Below are positions 9,663 to 24,429 of a stretch of DNA of 64,000 nt, piece by piece. The notes under the pieces were generated by a model. It was not told the DNA's origin. It did not search any database and was given only the letters and a program-made list of their open reading frames with translations. The DNA comes from Luteimonas rhizosphaericola (lineage in GTDB: Bacteria; Pseudomonadota; Gammaproteobacteria; Xanthomonadales; Xanthomonadaceae), in the NCBI RefSeq assembly GCF_029888045.1, contig NZ_JARXRN010000020.1, positions 303,150-367,149 of the forward strand, in the 5' to 3' direction. Position numbers and translations under genes: made by a program. How positions within the stretch are numbered: position 1 is the stretch's first letter; every line of letters starts with the position of its first letter.

Positions 9663-10247
9663 TCAGCGGACGCGGAACTCCGCCCGGCAACCGCCGTCGA
9701 CCCAGACGCCGCTGCGGTCCCAGCCCCAGTTCTGCCCACGCACGCAGCGGCGCTCGGACAACTGGCGCACCAGCTGCACGTCGCGCTGCACCTGCACCGG
9801 GCAGCGCTGGTGGCGGTCGTTCTTCGATTCGCAGCGCAGGACCTGCTCGCCACCGCCGCCGTAGCCGGGTCCGCCATGACCCGGCCCCGGGCCGTAGCCG
9901 CCGCCGCGCCCGGTCACGAACTCCGCGCGGCATCCCTCCGACACCCATACGCCGCTGTTGTCCCAGCCCCAGTTGCGGCCCTGCACGCACTGGGTGCGCG
10001 AGAACTGCCGCGTGAGCGACACGCCGCCGCGGGTGTCGACACGACAGTGGCGGGTGCGGCCGTCGTCCGACTCGCAGCGCACGACGCTGCCGGCACCATA
10101 GCCGCCACCAGGGTAGCCACCGCCGCCGTAACCGCCGCCCGGATAGCCGCCGGTGCCACCGCCGTAATAGCCGCCGGCGGGATAACCCACACACCCGGCC
10201 AGGAGCAGCATCGCCCCGGCGCCCCATGCATTCCTGATCATGCCCAT
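9663..10247 (-). CDS. DUF3011 lipoprotein with two repeats
   Basis: 194 aa. Residues 1-19 form a lipoprotein signal (LLLAGC lipobox). A Gly/Tyr-rich stretch (about 20-53) with YPGGGYGG repeats follows, then two DUF3011 units of about 55 residues, separated by a Gly/Pro-rich spacer. Both units share the order RCES..R..C, C..GxNWGWD.SGVWV..GCRAEF, with four Cys each, probably disulphide-bonded in the periplasm. Function is unknown; DUF3011 proteins are surface or periplasmic and lectin-like only by fold speculation. The start was chosen because GGGAG lies 7 bases before this ATG; a second ATG follows two codons later. It sits alone between epmA and mtnA. Confidence 0.8.
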   Translation of the reverse strand: MGMIRNAWGAGAMLLLAGCVGYPAGGYYGGGTGGYPGGGYGGGGYPGGGYGAGSVVRCESDDGRTRHCRVDTRGGVSLTRQFSRTQCVQGRNWGWDNSGVWVSEGCRAEFVTGRGGGYGPGPGHGGPGYGGGGEQVLRCESKNDRHQRCPVQVQRDVQLVRQLSERRCVRGQNWGWDRSGVWVDGGCRAEFRVR

Positions 10248-10342
10248 CGGAGTTCTCCCGACCGTCGTGATGCGCGGAACAGTGCGCGCAGGCACGTGAA
10301 CGCAGGGGCAAGCGGGCCGGTCGACACGGCCCGGCCAAAGGT

Positions 10343-14346
<4,004 letters not shown>

Positions 14347-14424
14347 TCAGGTTCTGCCACGCCGAGCATCGCTCCAGGCGACTCCGGCTACGGTCCTGCG
14401 GGGTCGCCGGGATTTCACGTCTCG

Positions 14425-14560
14425 CCCGGAGCCGAGCCGCGCCGCAGCCGGTGTGCCTTCGCAGCGAACTCAAGGAGGAGGCCTTCGCCGCCAGGCGGAG
14501 GCCGGGGGACATTCGCGGAGAAGGCGCGCCGGCTGCGGCGCGGCCCCGCAGGTCGCGACC
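14425..14560 (+). repeat. structured repeat, copy B
   Basis: Same element as copy A in opposite orientation. The flanks are conserved (AGCCGAGCCGCGC, TCAAGGAGGAGGC, GCCGGGGGACATTCGC, GGCGCGGCCC). The stem sequence differs but still pairs: GGCCTTCGCC (14480-14489) with GGCGGAGGCC (14494-14503), including one G-U pair, around a GCCA loop. Retained pairing with changed sequence argues for selection on structure. Confidence 0.7.
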
Positions 14561-14654
14561 GACAAGCCGGCGCTGCTCATCAGGTCGCGGATACGTTCGC
14601 AGCGCGACTCCTCAGGTCGCGAATTTTCGCTCGTCGCGACACCCGCAGGGCGCG
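14549..14654. repeat. 32-base phased short repeats with hairpins
   Basis: CAGGTCGCG occurs at 14549, 14581 and 14613, exactly 32 bases apart, and a CAGGGCGCG variant follows at 14646. The units contain matching CGCGAC, so they can fold as small hairpins (for example GTCGCG at 14584 with CGCGAC at 14603). Only about 9 bases are conserved per unit, so this is not CRISPR. With copies A and B it fills the 883-base gap between ligA and zipA, in which I see no gene. Confidence 0.5.
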
Positions 14655-14758
14655 ACCGGCATCGCATCGCGTCGAACCCGATGCGGAAACCCGGATCGCG
14701 GCCGCCGTTCGAGTCGACGCCGGGACACGCCACTGCCGCTGCCCCAGCCGCGGCAGGA

Positions 14759-15505
14759 TTACCAGCGCGGGCTGCGCGTCACCGGCGGGACTTCGTGCTC
14801 GCGGTCCCAGGCGCGCATCTCGTCGCGCAGGCCGGCGATGCGCTGGCGGCCCAGCGCGTTGCGCTGCTCGTCCAGCACCACGCCGTCGAGCAGCTCGGCC
14901 ATCCGCTGCGCTGCGGGCAGCATCGCATCCCAGGCATCGAGTGCGCTCACCGGCGCCGGCAGGGTGAGGAAGAACGCGATCGCCGGGGTTTCCAGCGTCT
15001 GGATCTCCGACATCTCGAAACTGCCCGGCTTGCGGATGTTGGCCACGCTGAAGATCGGGCCGCGCTCGGGATGGCTCTCCACCAGCCGGTGGAACACGTT
15101 CATGTGGCCGTAGGTCAGCCCGGCCTTCTCGGCTGCGACCACGATGTCCGGCCCGCGCAGCACCTGGCCCGCTCGCGCGGCGATGTACAGGGTGACGATC
15201 TTGTCGAAGTCCTCGCTCACCCGCTTGCCCAGCTCGCTGTTGGGCGAAGCCGCGCCGACCGCACCGTCGAGCAGTTCCATCTCCGACTGCACCGCATCCG
15301 CGCCCACGGGCTCCTGCGCATCGGCCAGCTCGCGTTCGATCTGCGCCCCCAGCGTGGGTTCCATGCGATCGCCGCCCTCGCCTTCGCCGCGCTCCGCGCG
15401 CGGTACCCGGCGGCCTTGGCCCTGGCGCGGGCGGGTGCCGAAGTACCAGATCGCGGCCAGCAGGATCAGGCCGGCCACCAGGATGCCAATGCGCAGTTCG
15501 GTCAT
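14759..15505 (-). CDS. zipA: cell division protein ZipA
   Basis: 248 aa. An inner-membrane divisome protein that tethers FtsZ. Residues 5-24 (RIGILVAGLILLAAIWYF) are the single N-terminal membrane anchor, with the rest cytoplasmic. A short charged linker (25-100) leads to the C-terminal FtsZ-binding domain (about 110-235), including IVTLYIAARAG, LTYGHMNVFHR and GSFEMSEIQTLETPAIAFFLTLP, typical of the ZipA C-terminal domain. It lies 28 bases after smc on the same strand, the order usual for Xanthomonadales and pseudomonads, so co-transcription with smc is likely. Confidence 0.93.
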   Translation of the reverse strand: MTELRIGILVAGLILLAAIWYFGTRPRQGQGRRVPRAERGEGEGGDRMEPTLGAQIERELADAQEPVGADAVQSEMELLDGAVGAASPNSELGKRVSEDFDKIVTLYIAARAGQVLRGPDIVVAAEKAGLTYGHMNVFHRLVESHPERGPIFSVANIRKPGSFEMSEIQTLETPAIAFFLTLPAPVSALDAWDAMLPAAQRMAELLDGVVLDEQRNALGRQRIAGLRDEMRAWDREHEVPPVTRSPRW

Positions 15506-15533
15506 TCGGGTCCTCCGGGGATCGTGCGGGGCC

Positions 15534-18500
15534 TCACGCGGCGCCGGCCAGGCGGGCGGCCTCGGCCAGGTCGACGGACACCAGGCGGCTCACGCCCGGC
15601 TCGCGCATGGTAACGCCGCTGAGCTGCTTCGCCGCCTCCATCGTCGCCTTGTTGTGGGTGACGAAGAGGAACTGCACGTGTTCGCTCATCTCGCTGACCA
15701 TCGCGGTGAAGCGGCCGACGTTGGCTTCGTCCAGCGGCGCGTCCACCTCGTCGAGCAGGCAGAACGGCGCGGGATTGAGCTGGAAGATCGCGAACACCAG
15801 CGCCACCGCGGTCATCGCCTTCTCGCCGCCCGACAGCAGCGAGATGTTCGACACGCGCTTGCCCGGCGGCCGCGCCATGATCGCCACGCCGGTGTCGAGC
15901 AGGTCCTCGCCGGTGAGTTCGAGATAGGCGTGACCACCGCCGAACAGGCGCGGATAGAGTTCCTGCACGCCGGAATTCACGCGGTCGAAGGTGTCCTTGA
16001 AGCGGCCGCGGGTCTCGCGGTCGATCTTGCGGATCGCCTCTTCCAGCGTTTCCAGCGCGCTGGTGAGGTCGGCGTCCTGCGCGTCGAGGTAGTCCTTGCG
16101 CTGCGCGGCCTCGGCGTGCTCCTGGATCGCGGCGAGGTTGACCGGCTCCAGCCGGCGCAGTTTCGCGTCGAAGTCGGCGACCATCTTTTCCCAGGCCGCG
16201 GCCTCTGCGTCGGCGGCCAGGCCCTCGACCACCTGCGCCATCTCGAACCCGCCCTGCGCGACCTCGGCGGCCAGCTGTTCGGCCCGGATCGCCAGTGCCT
16301 GCTGGTCCAGCCGCCGCTGCGCGATCGCCTCGCGCTGCGCCAGCGCCTGTTCCTCGCGCTCGTGGCGCACGCGCTCGTAGCCGCGCAGTTCGTTGTCGAT
16401 CTCGTCCAGCGCCGAGCGCGCCGCGGCGAGGTTGCGCTCGGCCACCACGCGCTGCTCGAGCGCGGCCTGGCGCTGCTGCTCGAGCGCGACCACCGGCGCA
16501 TCGCCGTCGGACAGCTGCGCGGCCAGTTCGCCCAGGCGCGCGTCGAGCTGGCCGCGCTGGCCGCCCATGCGCTGCAGCGCCTGCGCCAGGGCCACCACCT
16601 GGGCACGCTGGGATTCGAGCGTGAGCGCCAGCGCGTGCGCGGTGTCGCGCGATTCGCGCGCCGCGGCGCGGGCGGCGTCGCGGGCCTCGGCCAGCCGCCG
16701 GCGCTCGGCTTCCAGCGCCCCGCGCGCGGATTCGAGGTCGGCCATGCGGCCGACCGCGTCCTCGAGCGTCGCGCGCGCGTCGCGGGCCTGCCGTGCGCTG
16801 TCGTCGATGGTCTCGATCAGCTGCGCCAGCTCGGCCTCGATCTTCTCGATCCGGCCGCGCGCGGTGTCGAGGCGGCCCTGCTGGCCCTGCAGCTGCCCGG
16901 CCAGCTCCGACACGCCGCGGTGCGCCAGGTACAGCTGGCGCTGGGCTTCCTCGCGCTGCTGTTCGGCCTGCAACAGGCGTTCGCGGCCCGCGGCCAGGGC
17001 GGCTTCGAGTTCGTGTTCGCGGGCCTGCAGCTGCTCGATCGTCGCGCGCAGCGACTTGATCTCGCGCTCGCGCAGCAGCGCGCCCTGCTTGGCGGCGCCG
17101 GTGCGCAGCACCCGAACCCAGCCCTCGCCCAGTCGCTCGCCCGTGCGGGTGATGACCGACTCGCCCTCACCCAGGGTCGCCTGCAGGGTGCGCGCCTCGG
17201 CCAGCGATTCGGCCACGTGCAGCCGCGCCAGCAGGCGGCGGATCGCGCGCGGGCCCTGCACGCGCGAGGCGAGCGACGTCGGCGCATAGGCCTCGTCGCC
17301 GTCGGCGCCGGCCACCAGGGCGATACGGCCTTCGCCGAGGTCGGAAAGGGCATCGACCAGCGCTTCGGGGGCATCGACCAGCACGCCCTCGATCAGCTGC
17401 CCGAGCGCACCTTCGACCGCGTTCTCCCAGCCCGGTTCGACCACCAGCCGCTCGCCCACGCGCGCAGCGGAATCGAGTCCACGCTGGCGCAGCCATTCCA
17501 CCGCGGCGCCCTGCTCCTGGCCCAGCGCGGCGTGCTGCAGCGTCTCCAGCGACGACAGCCGGCCGCGCGCTTCCTGCGCCTGCTTGCGCACGTCCGACAG
17601 CTCGCCCTGGCTGGCGCGCTGCTGGTCCTGGAGGTCGACCGCGGCCTGCTTGCGCGTCTCCAGCGCCTCGCCGAGTGATTCGAGCGCCGCCTTCTGCTCC
17701 TCGTGGCGCAGTGCGAGCGACTCGTAGGCCTCCGACAGCGCGTCGAGGTCGAGCGCGCCGCGCTCGGCCACCAGCTGTTCGCGGCGGCGGTCGGCATCCA
17801 GCGAGCGGCGGTCGAGGTAATCGACCCGCGTGCGCTCGACGTCGCCCGCCCGCGCGGCCTCGTTCTGCTCGCGGGTGTGGGCCTCCCAGCGCTGCTGCCA
17901 GTCGGCGAGCGCCTCCTCGGCCTCGCGCAGCGCCTCCTGGCGCACCTCGTCGTCCTCGCGCAGCGACGCCAGGCGCGGCTCGGCGTCGGCGATCGCGGCC
18001 TGCAGTTCCTCCAGCCGCGCCTCGTCGCCGCTGATGTGGGCGCCGATCTCGTCCAGCGCGTGCCGGGTTTCCTCGCGCGCCCGATGCAAGCGTTCGGACA
18101 GCTCGCGCTGGTGCGCGATCTGCTGCTCCACCCGCGCCAGGGTGCCGCCGACCTCGTAGCTCTCGGCCTGGGCGCGGTTGAGCGCGGCGCCGGCGTCCTC
18201 GCGGCGCACGCGCCCGGTCTCCAGCTCGCGCTCGGCCTCGCGCTGCTCGGCGATCAGCTGCTGCAGCCGGGTCTCCTCCTGCGACAGCCCTTCGCGCAGC
18301 GCCTGCAGCTGCGCGTCGAGGGCGCGGAACTCCAGCGCCTTCCACTCCGCGTCGCGCACCTTGCGTTCGGCCTGGATCGCGGTGTACTGCTCGGCCTGGC
18401 GCGCCTGGCGGGCGAGGTGCTGCAGCTGCTTGCCGACTTCCTCGCGCAGGTCGTTGAGGCGGTCGAGGTTCTCGCGGGTGTGGCGGATGCGGGTCTCGGT

Positions 18501-19037
18501 CTCCTTGCGCCGCTCCTTGTACTTGGAGATGCCGGCCGCCTCCTCGAGGTAGACGCGCAGCTCCTCGGGCTTGGCGTCGATCACCTGGCTGATCATGCCC
18601 TGCTCGATGATCGAGTAGCTGCGCGGTCCCAGGCCGGTGCCGAGGAACAGGTCGGTGATGTCGCGGCGGCGGCACTTGGCGCCGTTGAGGTAGTAGCCGC
18701 TCTGGCCGTCGCGGCCCACGGTGCGCTTGACCGAAATCTCGTTGAACGCGGCGTACTCGCCCTGGATGGTGTGGTCGGAGTTGTCGAACACCAGCTCCAC
18801 CATGGCCTGCGAGACCGGCTTGCGCGCGGTGGAGCCGGCGAAGATCACGTCGGTCAGCGAGTCGCCGCGCAGACGGCTGGCCGAGCTCTCGCCCATCACC
18901 CAGCGTACCGCGTCGATGATGTTGGACTTGCCGCAGCCGTTCGGACCCACCACGCCGGTCATGTTGGTCGGCAGGTGCAGCGTGGTGGGATCGACGAAGG
19001 ATTTGAAACCGGACAGCTTGATCGTGGACAGGCGCAT
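15534..19037 (-). CDS. smc: chromosome segregation ATPase SMC
   Basis: 1,167 aa. The SMC subunit of the SMC-ScpAB condensin, which loops and organises the chromosome. Walker A GPNGCGKSN is near residue 32. Two long coiled-coil arms rich in Glu/Arg/Ala/Gln (about 170-500 and 660-1000) flank a hinge (about 510-640, with EGVLVDAPEAL and ALVAGADG). The signature LSGGEKAMTA (about 1068) and Walker B FCLLDEVDAPLDEAN close the head. The partner genes scpA and scpB are about 30 kb away at 48.8-50.9 kb. It is followed by zipA after 28 bases. A TATACT at 19164-19169 could serve as promoter in the 171-base gap after otsA. Confidence 0.97.
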   Translation of the reverse strand: MRLSTIKLSGFKSFVDPTTLHLPTNMTGVVGPNGCGKSNIIDAVRWVMGESSASRLRGDSLTDVIFAGSTARKPVSQAMVELVFDNSDHTIQGEYAAFNEISVKRTVGRDGQSGYYLNGAKCRRRDITDLFLGTGLGPRSYSIIEQGMISQVIDAKPEELRVYLEEAAGISKYKERRKETETRIRHTRENLDRLNDLREEVGKQLQHLARQARQAEQYTAIQAERKVRDAEWKALEFRALDAQLQALREGLSQEETRLQQLIAEQREAERELETGRVRREDAGAALNRAQAESYEVGGTLARVEQQIAHQRELSERLHRAREETRHALDEIGAHISGDEARLEELQAAIADAEPRLASLREDDEVRQEALREAEEALADWQQRWEAHTREQNEAARAGDVERTRVDYLDRRSLDADRRREQLVAERGALDLDALSEAYESLALRHEEQKAALESLGEALETRKQAAVDLQDQQRASQGELSDVRKQAQEARGRLSSLETLQHAALGQEQGAAVEWLRQRGLDSAARVGERLVVEPGWENAVEGALGQLIEGVLVDAPEALVDALSDLGEGRIALVAGADGDEAYAPTSLASRVQGPRAIRRLLARLHVAESLAEARTLQATLGEGESVITRTGERLGEGWVRVLRTGAAKQGALLREREIKSLRATIEQLQAREHELEAALAAGRERLLQAEQQREEAQRQLYLAHRGVSELAGQLQGQQGRLDTARGRIEKIEAELAQLIETIDDSARQARDARATLEDAVGRMADLESARGALEAERRRLAEARDAARAAARESRDTAHALALTLESQRAQVVALAQALQRMGGQRGQLDARLGELAAQLSDGDAPVVALEQQRQAALEQRVVAERNLAAARSALDEIDNELRGYERVRHEREEQALAQREAIAQRRLDQQALAIRAEQLAAEVAQGGFEMAQVVEGLAADAEAAAWEKMVADFDAKLRRLEPVNLAAIQEHAEAAQRKDYLDAQDADLTSALETLEEAIRKIDRETRGRFKDTFDRVNSGVQELYPRLFGGGHAYLELTGEDLLDTGVAIMARPPGKRVSNISLLSGGEKAMTAVALVFAIFQLNPAPFCLLDEVDAPLDEANVGRFTAMVSEMSEHVQFLFVTHNKATMEAAKQLSGVTMREPGVSRLVSVDLAEAARLAGAA

Positions 19038-19163
19038 GCGGCGTTGGAGGCCCCGGCCGCGCCTGCCGGCGCGGCACCGTTATTCGTGCGAAATGGTAGG
19101 AATGACTCTCAAGTCATTGAACGGCTTGGAATCCAGCCGATCCCGGCGCCATCCGAATCCGCG

Positions 19164-19169
19164 AGTATA
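19164..19169 (-). promoter_or_regulatory. candidate -10 box for smc
   Basis: TATACT on the minus strand within CGGTCGCTATACTCGCG, about 127 bases before the smc ATG and just after the otsA stop. It has no recognisable -35. It would let smc-zipA be expressed separately from the trehalose operon. Confidence 0.4.
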
Positions 19170-19208
19170 GCGACCGCCCCACCCCCCGTCGCGGGCCGCC
19201 GCACGCGG

Positions 19209-20575
<1,367 letters not shown>

Positions 20576-20579
<4 letters not shown>

Positions 20580-22372
20580 GATGCCTCCTGCCAGCTGCGC
20601 GACAGCCGCATCGCGGCGATGATCAGGCCCACGTGCGAATAGGTCTGCGGGAAGTTGCCCCAGGCCTCTCCATCGTCGAACGCGAGGTCCTCCGACAGCA
20701 GGCCGAGGTGGTTGCGGCGCGCCAGCAGCCGTTCGAACATCGCCCGCGCCTCGTCCACCCGGCCGGTGGCGGCGAGCGCGTCGATGTACCAGAACGTGCA
20801 GATGGTGAAGCTGGTTTCCGGCTCGCCGAAATCGTCCGGCGCGACATAGCGGAACAGCGCGTCGCCCCGCCGCAGGTCGCGGCCGATGGCGTCGACGGTG
20901 GCGACGTAGCGCGGATCCTCGGGCGCGAGGAAGCCGATGTCGGCCAGCAGCAGCAGCGAGGCGTCGAGGTAGTCGCTGTCGAAGGAGGCGCTGAAGTGGT
21001 TGGCCTCGTCCCGCCAGGCGCGCTCGATCACGCGCGCGTGGATCTGGTCGGCACGCTCACGCCAGTGCGTGGCGCGCTTGTCGAGGCCGAGCAGCGAGGC
21101 GATCTTGGCGAGCCGGTCGCAGGCGGCCCAGCACATGGCCGCGGTATAGGTGTGCACCTCGGCGCGCCCCCGGAACTCCCACAGCCCGGCGTCGGGCTGG
21201 TCGTGCAGCTCGAACGCGCGCTCGCCCAGCGGCTCCAGGCGCGCGAACGCGGCGGCGTCACCGGGTTGCGCCAGGCGCAGGTCGAAGAACAGCTGGGTCG
21301 AGGCCAGCACCACGCTGCCGTAGACGTCGTGCTGCTTCTGCACCCAGGCCAGGTTGCCGCGGCGGACCGGGCCCATGCCGCGGTAGCCGGCCAGCGAGTC
21401 GACCTCGTGTTCCTCCAGCGCCTCCTCGAACCCGATCCCGTACAGCGGCTGCAGGCTGCCGTCGTGGGTGGCGATGTTGAAGATGTAGCGCAGGAACTCC
21501 TCCATGCTGCGGGTCGCGCCCAGGCGGTTGAGCGCGCGCACCACGAAGGCCGCGTCGCGCAGCCAGCAGTAGCGGTAGTCCCAGTTGCGCGGCGTGTCCG
21601 GCGCCTCCGGGATCGAGGTGGTCATCGCCGCGATGATCGCGCCGCTGTCCTCGTACTGGCACAGCTTGAGCGTGATCGCGCTGCGGATCACCGCCTCCTG
21701 CCAGTCCAGCGGGATCGACAGGTAGCGCACCCATTCGCGCCAGTAGTGCTCGGTGCGCCCCAGCGCCTCCTCCACGTAGCCCGACAGGGAACGCATCAGC
21801 GATTCGTCCGGCCCGAACACCAGGTGCACCGTGTCGCCGAGCACGAAGAACGTTTCCTCGCGCACGAAGCGGATCGGTACGTCGGTCGTGAGCCGGAGGG
21901 TATAGCCCGGCAGCAGCCAGCGCATGTGGTTGCTGCCCCAGGTCGACTCGGGTACGCGCGCGCCCCAGTCCGCCAGCGGACGGGCGCGGACGCGGATCCG
22001 AGGCGTGCCGGACAGCGGCGTGATCCGGCGGATGATCGACACCGGCCGGTAGATGCGACTGTTCTGTTTCCAGCGCGGCGCGAAGTCCAGCACCTCCACC
22101 TCGCCGCCGTGGCGGTCGCGCAGCACGGTGCGGAGGATCGCGGTGTTGGTCACGTACGCCTGCTCGCTGCCGATCTGGTCCTCGAGCTCGATGGCGAGGT
22201 CCCCGCCGTCGTGATCGCGCGGCGACAGCAGCGCACAGAAGGCGGGATCGCCGTCGAACGCCGGCAGGCAGCTCCAGACCACGCGCGCCTGCCTGTCGAC
22301 CAGCGCGCCGAAACTGCCGTTGCCGATGACGCCCAGATCGAGCGAGGCGGTCGCCCCGGGTGTTGCCATCAT
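20576..22372 (-). CDS. GH15 glucoamylase-like glycoside hydrolase
   Basis: 598 aa, cytoplasmic (no signal peptide). An N-terminal beta-sandwich (GVIGNGSFGALVDRQARVVW, about 13-220) is followed by an (alpha/alpha)6 barrel with the GH15 hallmark NWDYRYCWLRDAAF near residue 270. Bacterial relatives include glucoamylases, glucodextranases and trehalases. Its position between otsB and otsA makes trehalose or a trehalose-linked glucan a likely substrate, but this is inference. It starts at ATGATG overlapping the otsB stop, and its own stop overlaps the otsA start, so translation is coupled through the operon. Longer upstream starts lie inside otsB and are rejected. Confidence 0.88.
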
Positions 22373-23154
22373 GCCGTCGCTCCCAGCCACGCGTAGACCG
22401 CGTCGATGTCGGCCAGCCGATGCTCGGCCAGCGTGCCCTCCCGATCGCCCACCAGCACGCTGACGCCGCCGTGCGCGTTGACGATCTCGAAGCCGTGCTC
22501 GTCGGTGAGGTCGTCGCCGATGAACACCGGGCGCCGCCCCTGGAACGGTGCCTCCTCCATGAACGCCGCGATCGCCGCGCCCTTGTCGCCGTGGCTCGGG
22601 CGCAGCTCGACCACGTGGTCGCCCGGCTGCAGGTGGTAGCCGGGCAGCCGGGTCAGCGCCTGCACCGCGAACGCCTGCAGGTCGGCCGCGGCCTCGGGCA
22701 TCGCCCGCCAATGCAGCGCCATGGCCTCGCCCTTGTCCTCGAGCAGCGCATCGGGATAACGGTTGATCAGGGTCTTGGCCTGCATCTTCACCGCCTGCAG
22801 CGCGACCGGGGGCGTCGCCGGAGGGGCCAGTGCCTCGCCGACGCGCCGTCGCTGCAGGCCATGCAGGCCGGCCGCCGCGAACCGGTGCGGCGCGAACAGC
22901 GCGTCGAGCGTCTCGATCCTGCGGCCGCTGATCAACGCCAGCGCACCGTCCAGCGTGCCTTCGAGCACGGCGAGCCGGTCCAGCACGGCATCGGCGACCC
23001 GGACCCGGCCGGGATGGTCTGCGAAAGCCACCAGCGTGCCGTCGACGTCGAGGAACAACGCCCAGCGATCGGACAACGGCGGAGGCGGCGGCAAGGTGGG
23101 GGTGCCGTCGGAAGTCATGCGTCCATGATGGCGCGGATCGCGACTAGACGCCAT
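22369..23154 (-). CDS. otsB: trehalose-6-phosphate phosphatase
   Basis: 261 aa, HAD superfamily. It removes the phosphate from trehalose-6-phosphate. HAD motif I is DVDGTLVAF (nucleophile and acid Asp), motif II is LISGRR, and motif IV is FIGDDLTDEHGF. SHGDKGAA is the usual OtsB loop. A Met at 23118 (MTSDGT) is an alternative start; the longer one is listed because it sits 10 bases after the ABC ATPase stop. Its stop overlaps the ATG of the GH15 gene. Reading order in the operon: ATPase, otsB, GH15, otsA. Confidence 0.93.
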   Translation of the reverse strand: MASSRDPRHHGRMTSDGTPTLPPPPPLSDRWALFLDVDGTLVAFADHPGRVRVADAVLDRLAVLEGTLDGALALISGRRIETLDALFAPHRFAAAGLHGLQRRRVGEALAPPATPPVALQAVKMQAKTLINRYPDALLEDKGEAMALHWRAMPEAAADLQAFAVQALTRLPGYHLQPGDHVVELRPSHGDKGAAIAAFMEEAPFQGRRPVFIGDDLTDEHGFEIVNAHGGVSVLVGDREGTLAEHRLADIDAVYAWLGATA

Positions 23155-23164
23155 GAAGGCGCCG

Positions 23165-24256
23165 TCAATCGCGCGTCAAGGCGATGCCACTGTCGGGATC
23201 GAACACATGCACGCCGCCCGGCGCGATCCGCAGCGCCAGCGCATGCCCGGGCTGCGGCAACGGCCCCGGCGGCAGCCGCGCGATCAGCGTGTGGTCGCCG
23301 AAGCCGAGGTTGACGTAGACCTCGCTGCCCACCGGCTCGACCACCTCCACCATCGCCTCGAATCCGTCGTCCGAGTCGTCCGCGGGCAGCAGGTGTTCGG
23401 GACGCACGCCGCAGTCCAGCGTGCGCCCGTGCCAGGCGGGGTCGAGCGGCGCGTCGAACGGCAGCGGCACCCGGCGGCCATCGGAAAGCGCCAGGGTCCA
23501 GCCCCCGTCGCGCAGCACCTGCCCACGCAGCATGTTCATCGCCGGACTGCCGAGGAAGGTGGCGACGAACCGGTTCGCCGGGCGCTGGTACAGCGCCATG
23601 GGCGTGTCGATCTGCTGCACCTCGCCCTCGCGCATCACCACGATGCGCTGGCCCAGGGTCATCGCTTCGACCTGGTCGTGGGTGACGTAGACCATCGTCG
23701 TGCCGAGCCGCTGGTGCAGCCGTGCGATCTCCACCCGCATGCCCGCGCGCAGCTTGGCGTCGAGGTTGGACAGCGGCTCGTCGAGCAGGAACACCTGCGG
23801 CTGGCGCACCAGCGCGCGCCCGAGCGCCACCCGCTGGCGCTGGCCCCCGGACAGTTGCGCCGGGCGCCGCGCGAGCAGTGCGTCGAGCCCCAGCATGCGC
23901 GCGGCCCCGTCCACCCGCGCGGCGACTTCAGGCGCGGGCATCCCGCGCAGGCGCAGCGCGAACGAGAGGTTTTCTGCCACCGTCATGTGCGGATACAGGG
24001 CGTAGCTCTGGAACACCATGGCGATGTCGCGGTCCTTGGGCGCGACCTCGTTGACCACTTTCTCGCCGATGCGAAGGGTCCCGGCCGTGATCGCCTCCAG
24101 CCCCGCGATCATCCGCAGCAGCGTGGTCTTGCCGCAGCCCGAGGGCCCCACCAGCACCAGGCGCTCGCCGTCGGCCACCTCGAAGCTGGCGCCTGCCACG
24201 CCGACGTGGCCGTTGTCGTAGACCTTGCGCAGGTTGTCGAGCTGCACACGCGCCAT
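23165..24256 (-). CDS. sugar ABC transporter ATP-binding protein (MalK/UgpC/MsmK type)
   Basis: 363 aa. It energises carbohydrate import. Walker A is GPSGCGKTT, the Q-loop is VFQSYALYP, the signature is LSGGQRQR, Walker B is VFLLDEPLSNLD, and the switch His is in YVTHDQ. The C-terminal half (from about 240) carries the OB/TOBE fold with GVRPEHLL typical of MalK-like subunits. The start at 24256 has AGGAGA five bases upstream; the longer frame has no such site. No permease or binding protein is adjacent. The SBP-permease-permease set at 36.6-39.5 kb lacks an ATPase, so this may be its motor. A LacI-type box lies in the shared promoter region with the GH1 gene. Confidence 0.93.
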   Translation of the reverse strand: MARVQLDNLRKVYDNGHVGVAGASFEVADGERLVLVGPSGCGKTTLLRMIAGLEAITAGTLRIGEKVVNEVAPKDRDIAMVFQSYALYPHMTVAENLSFALRLRGMPAPEVAARVDGAARMLGLDALLARRPAQLSGGQRQRVALGRALVRQPQVFLLDEPLSNLDAKLRAGMRVEIARLHQRLGTTMVYVTHDQVEAMTLGQRIVVMREGEVQQIDTPMALYQRPANRFVATFLGSPAMNMLRGQVLRDGGWTLALSDGRRVPLPFDAPLDPAWHGRTLDCGVRPEHLLPADDSDDGFEAMVEVVEPVGSEVYVNLGFGDHTLIARLPPGPLPQPGHALALRIAPGGVHVFDPDSGIALTRD

Positions 24257-24377
24257 CGTGTCTCCTCGCGGATGTCCGGCACGCGGTGCGCGCATGCCGC
24301 CGTTGCGCGGGGCATCGCGGGCCCGCACCACGGCGCGCAGCGCATACACTGCGCCGGACGATTGCGCTATTCTGGCA

Positions 24378-24391
24378 TGTAATCGTTTTCA
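24378..24391. promoter_or_regulatory. LacI-family operator, glucan regulon (GH1 / ABC ATPase)
   Basis: TGTAATCGTTTTCA in the 173-base divergent region, 39 bases before the GH1 ATG. It is base-for-base identical to the box before the GH3 gene at 47980. A TATTCT at 24369-24374 just upstream could be the plus-strand -10. The near-palindrome around a central CG is the form expected for a LacI-family site. Confidence 0.7.
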
Positions 24392-24429
24392 ACAACGCCG
24401 CCCCCACGCGGCCCAGGACGTCGCCGCCC

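Noticed and set aside
14549..14654. Possible CRISPR because of an exact 32-base period
   Set aside because: Only about 9 bases are conserved per unit, there are four units at most, and no cas gene is present.
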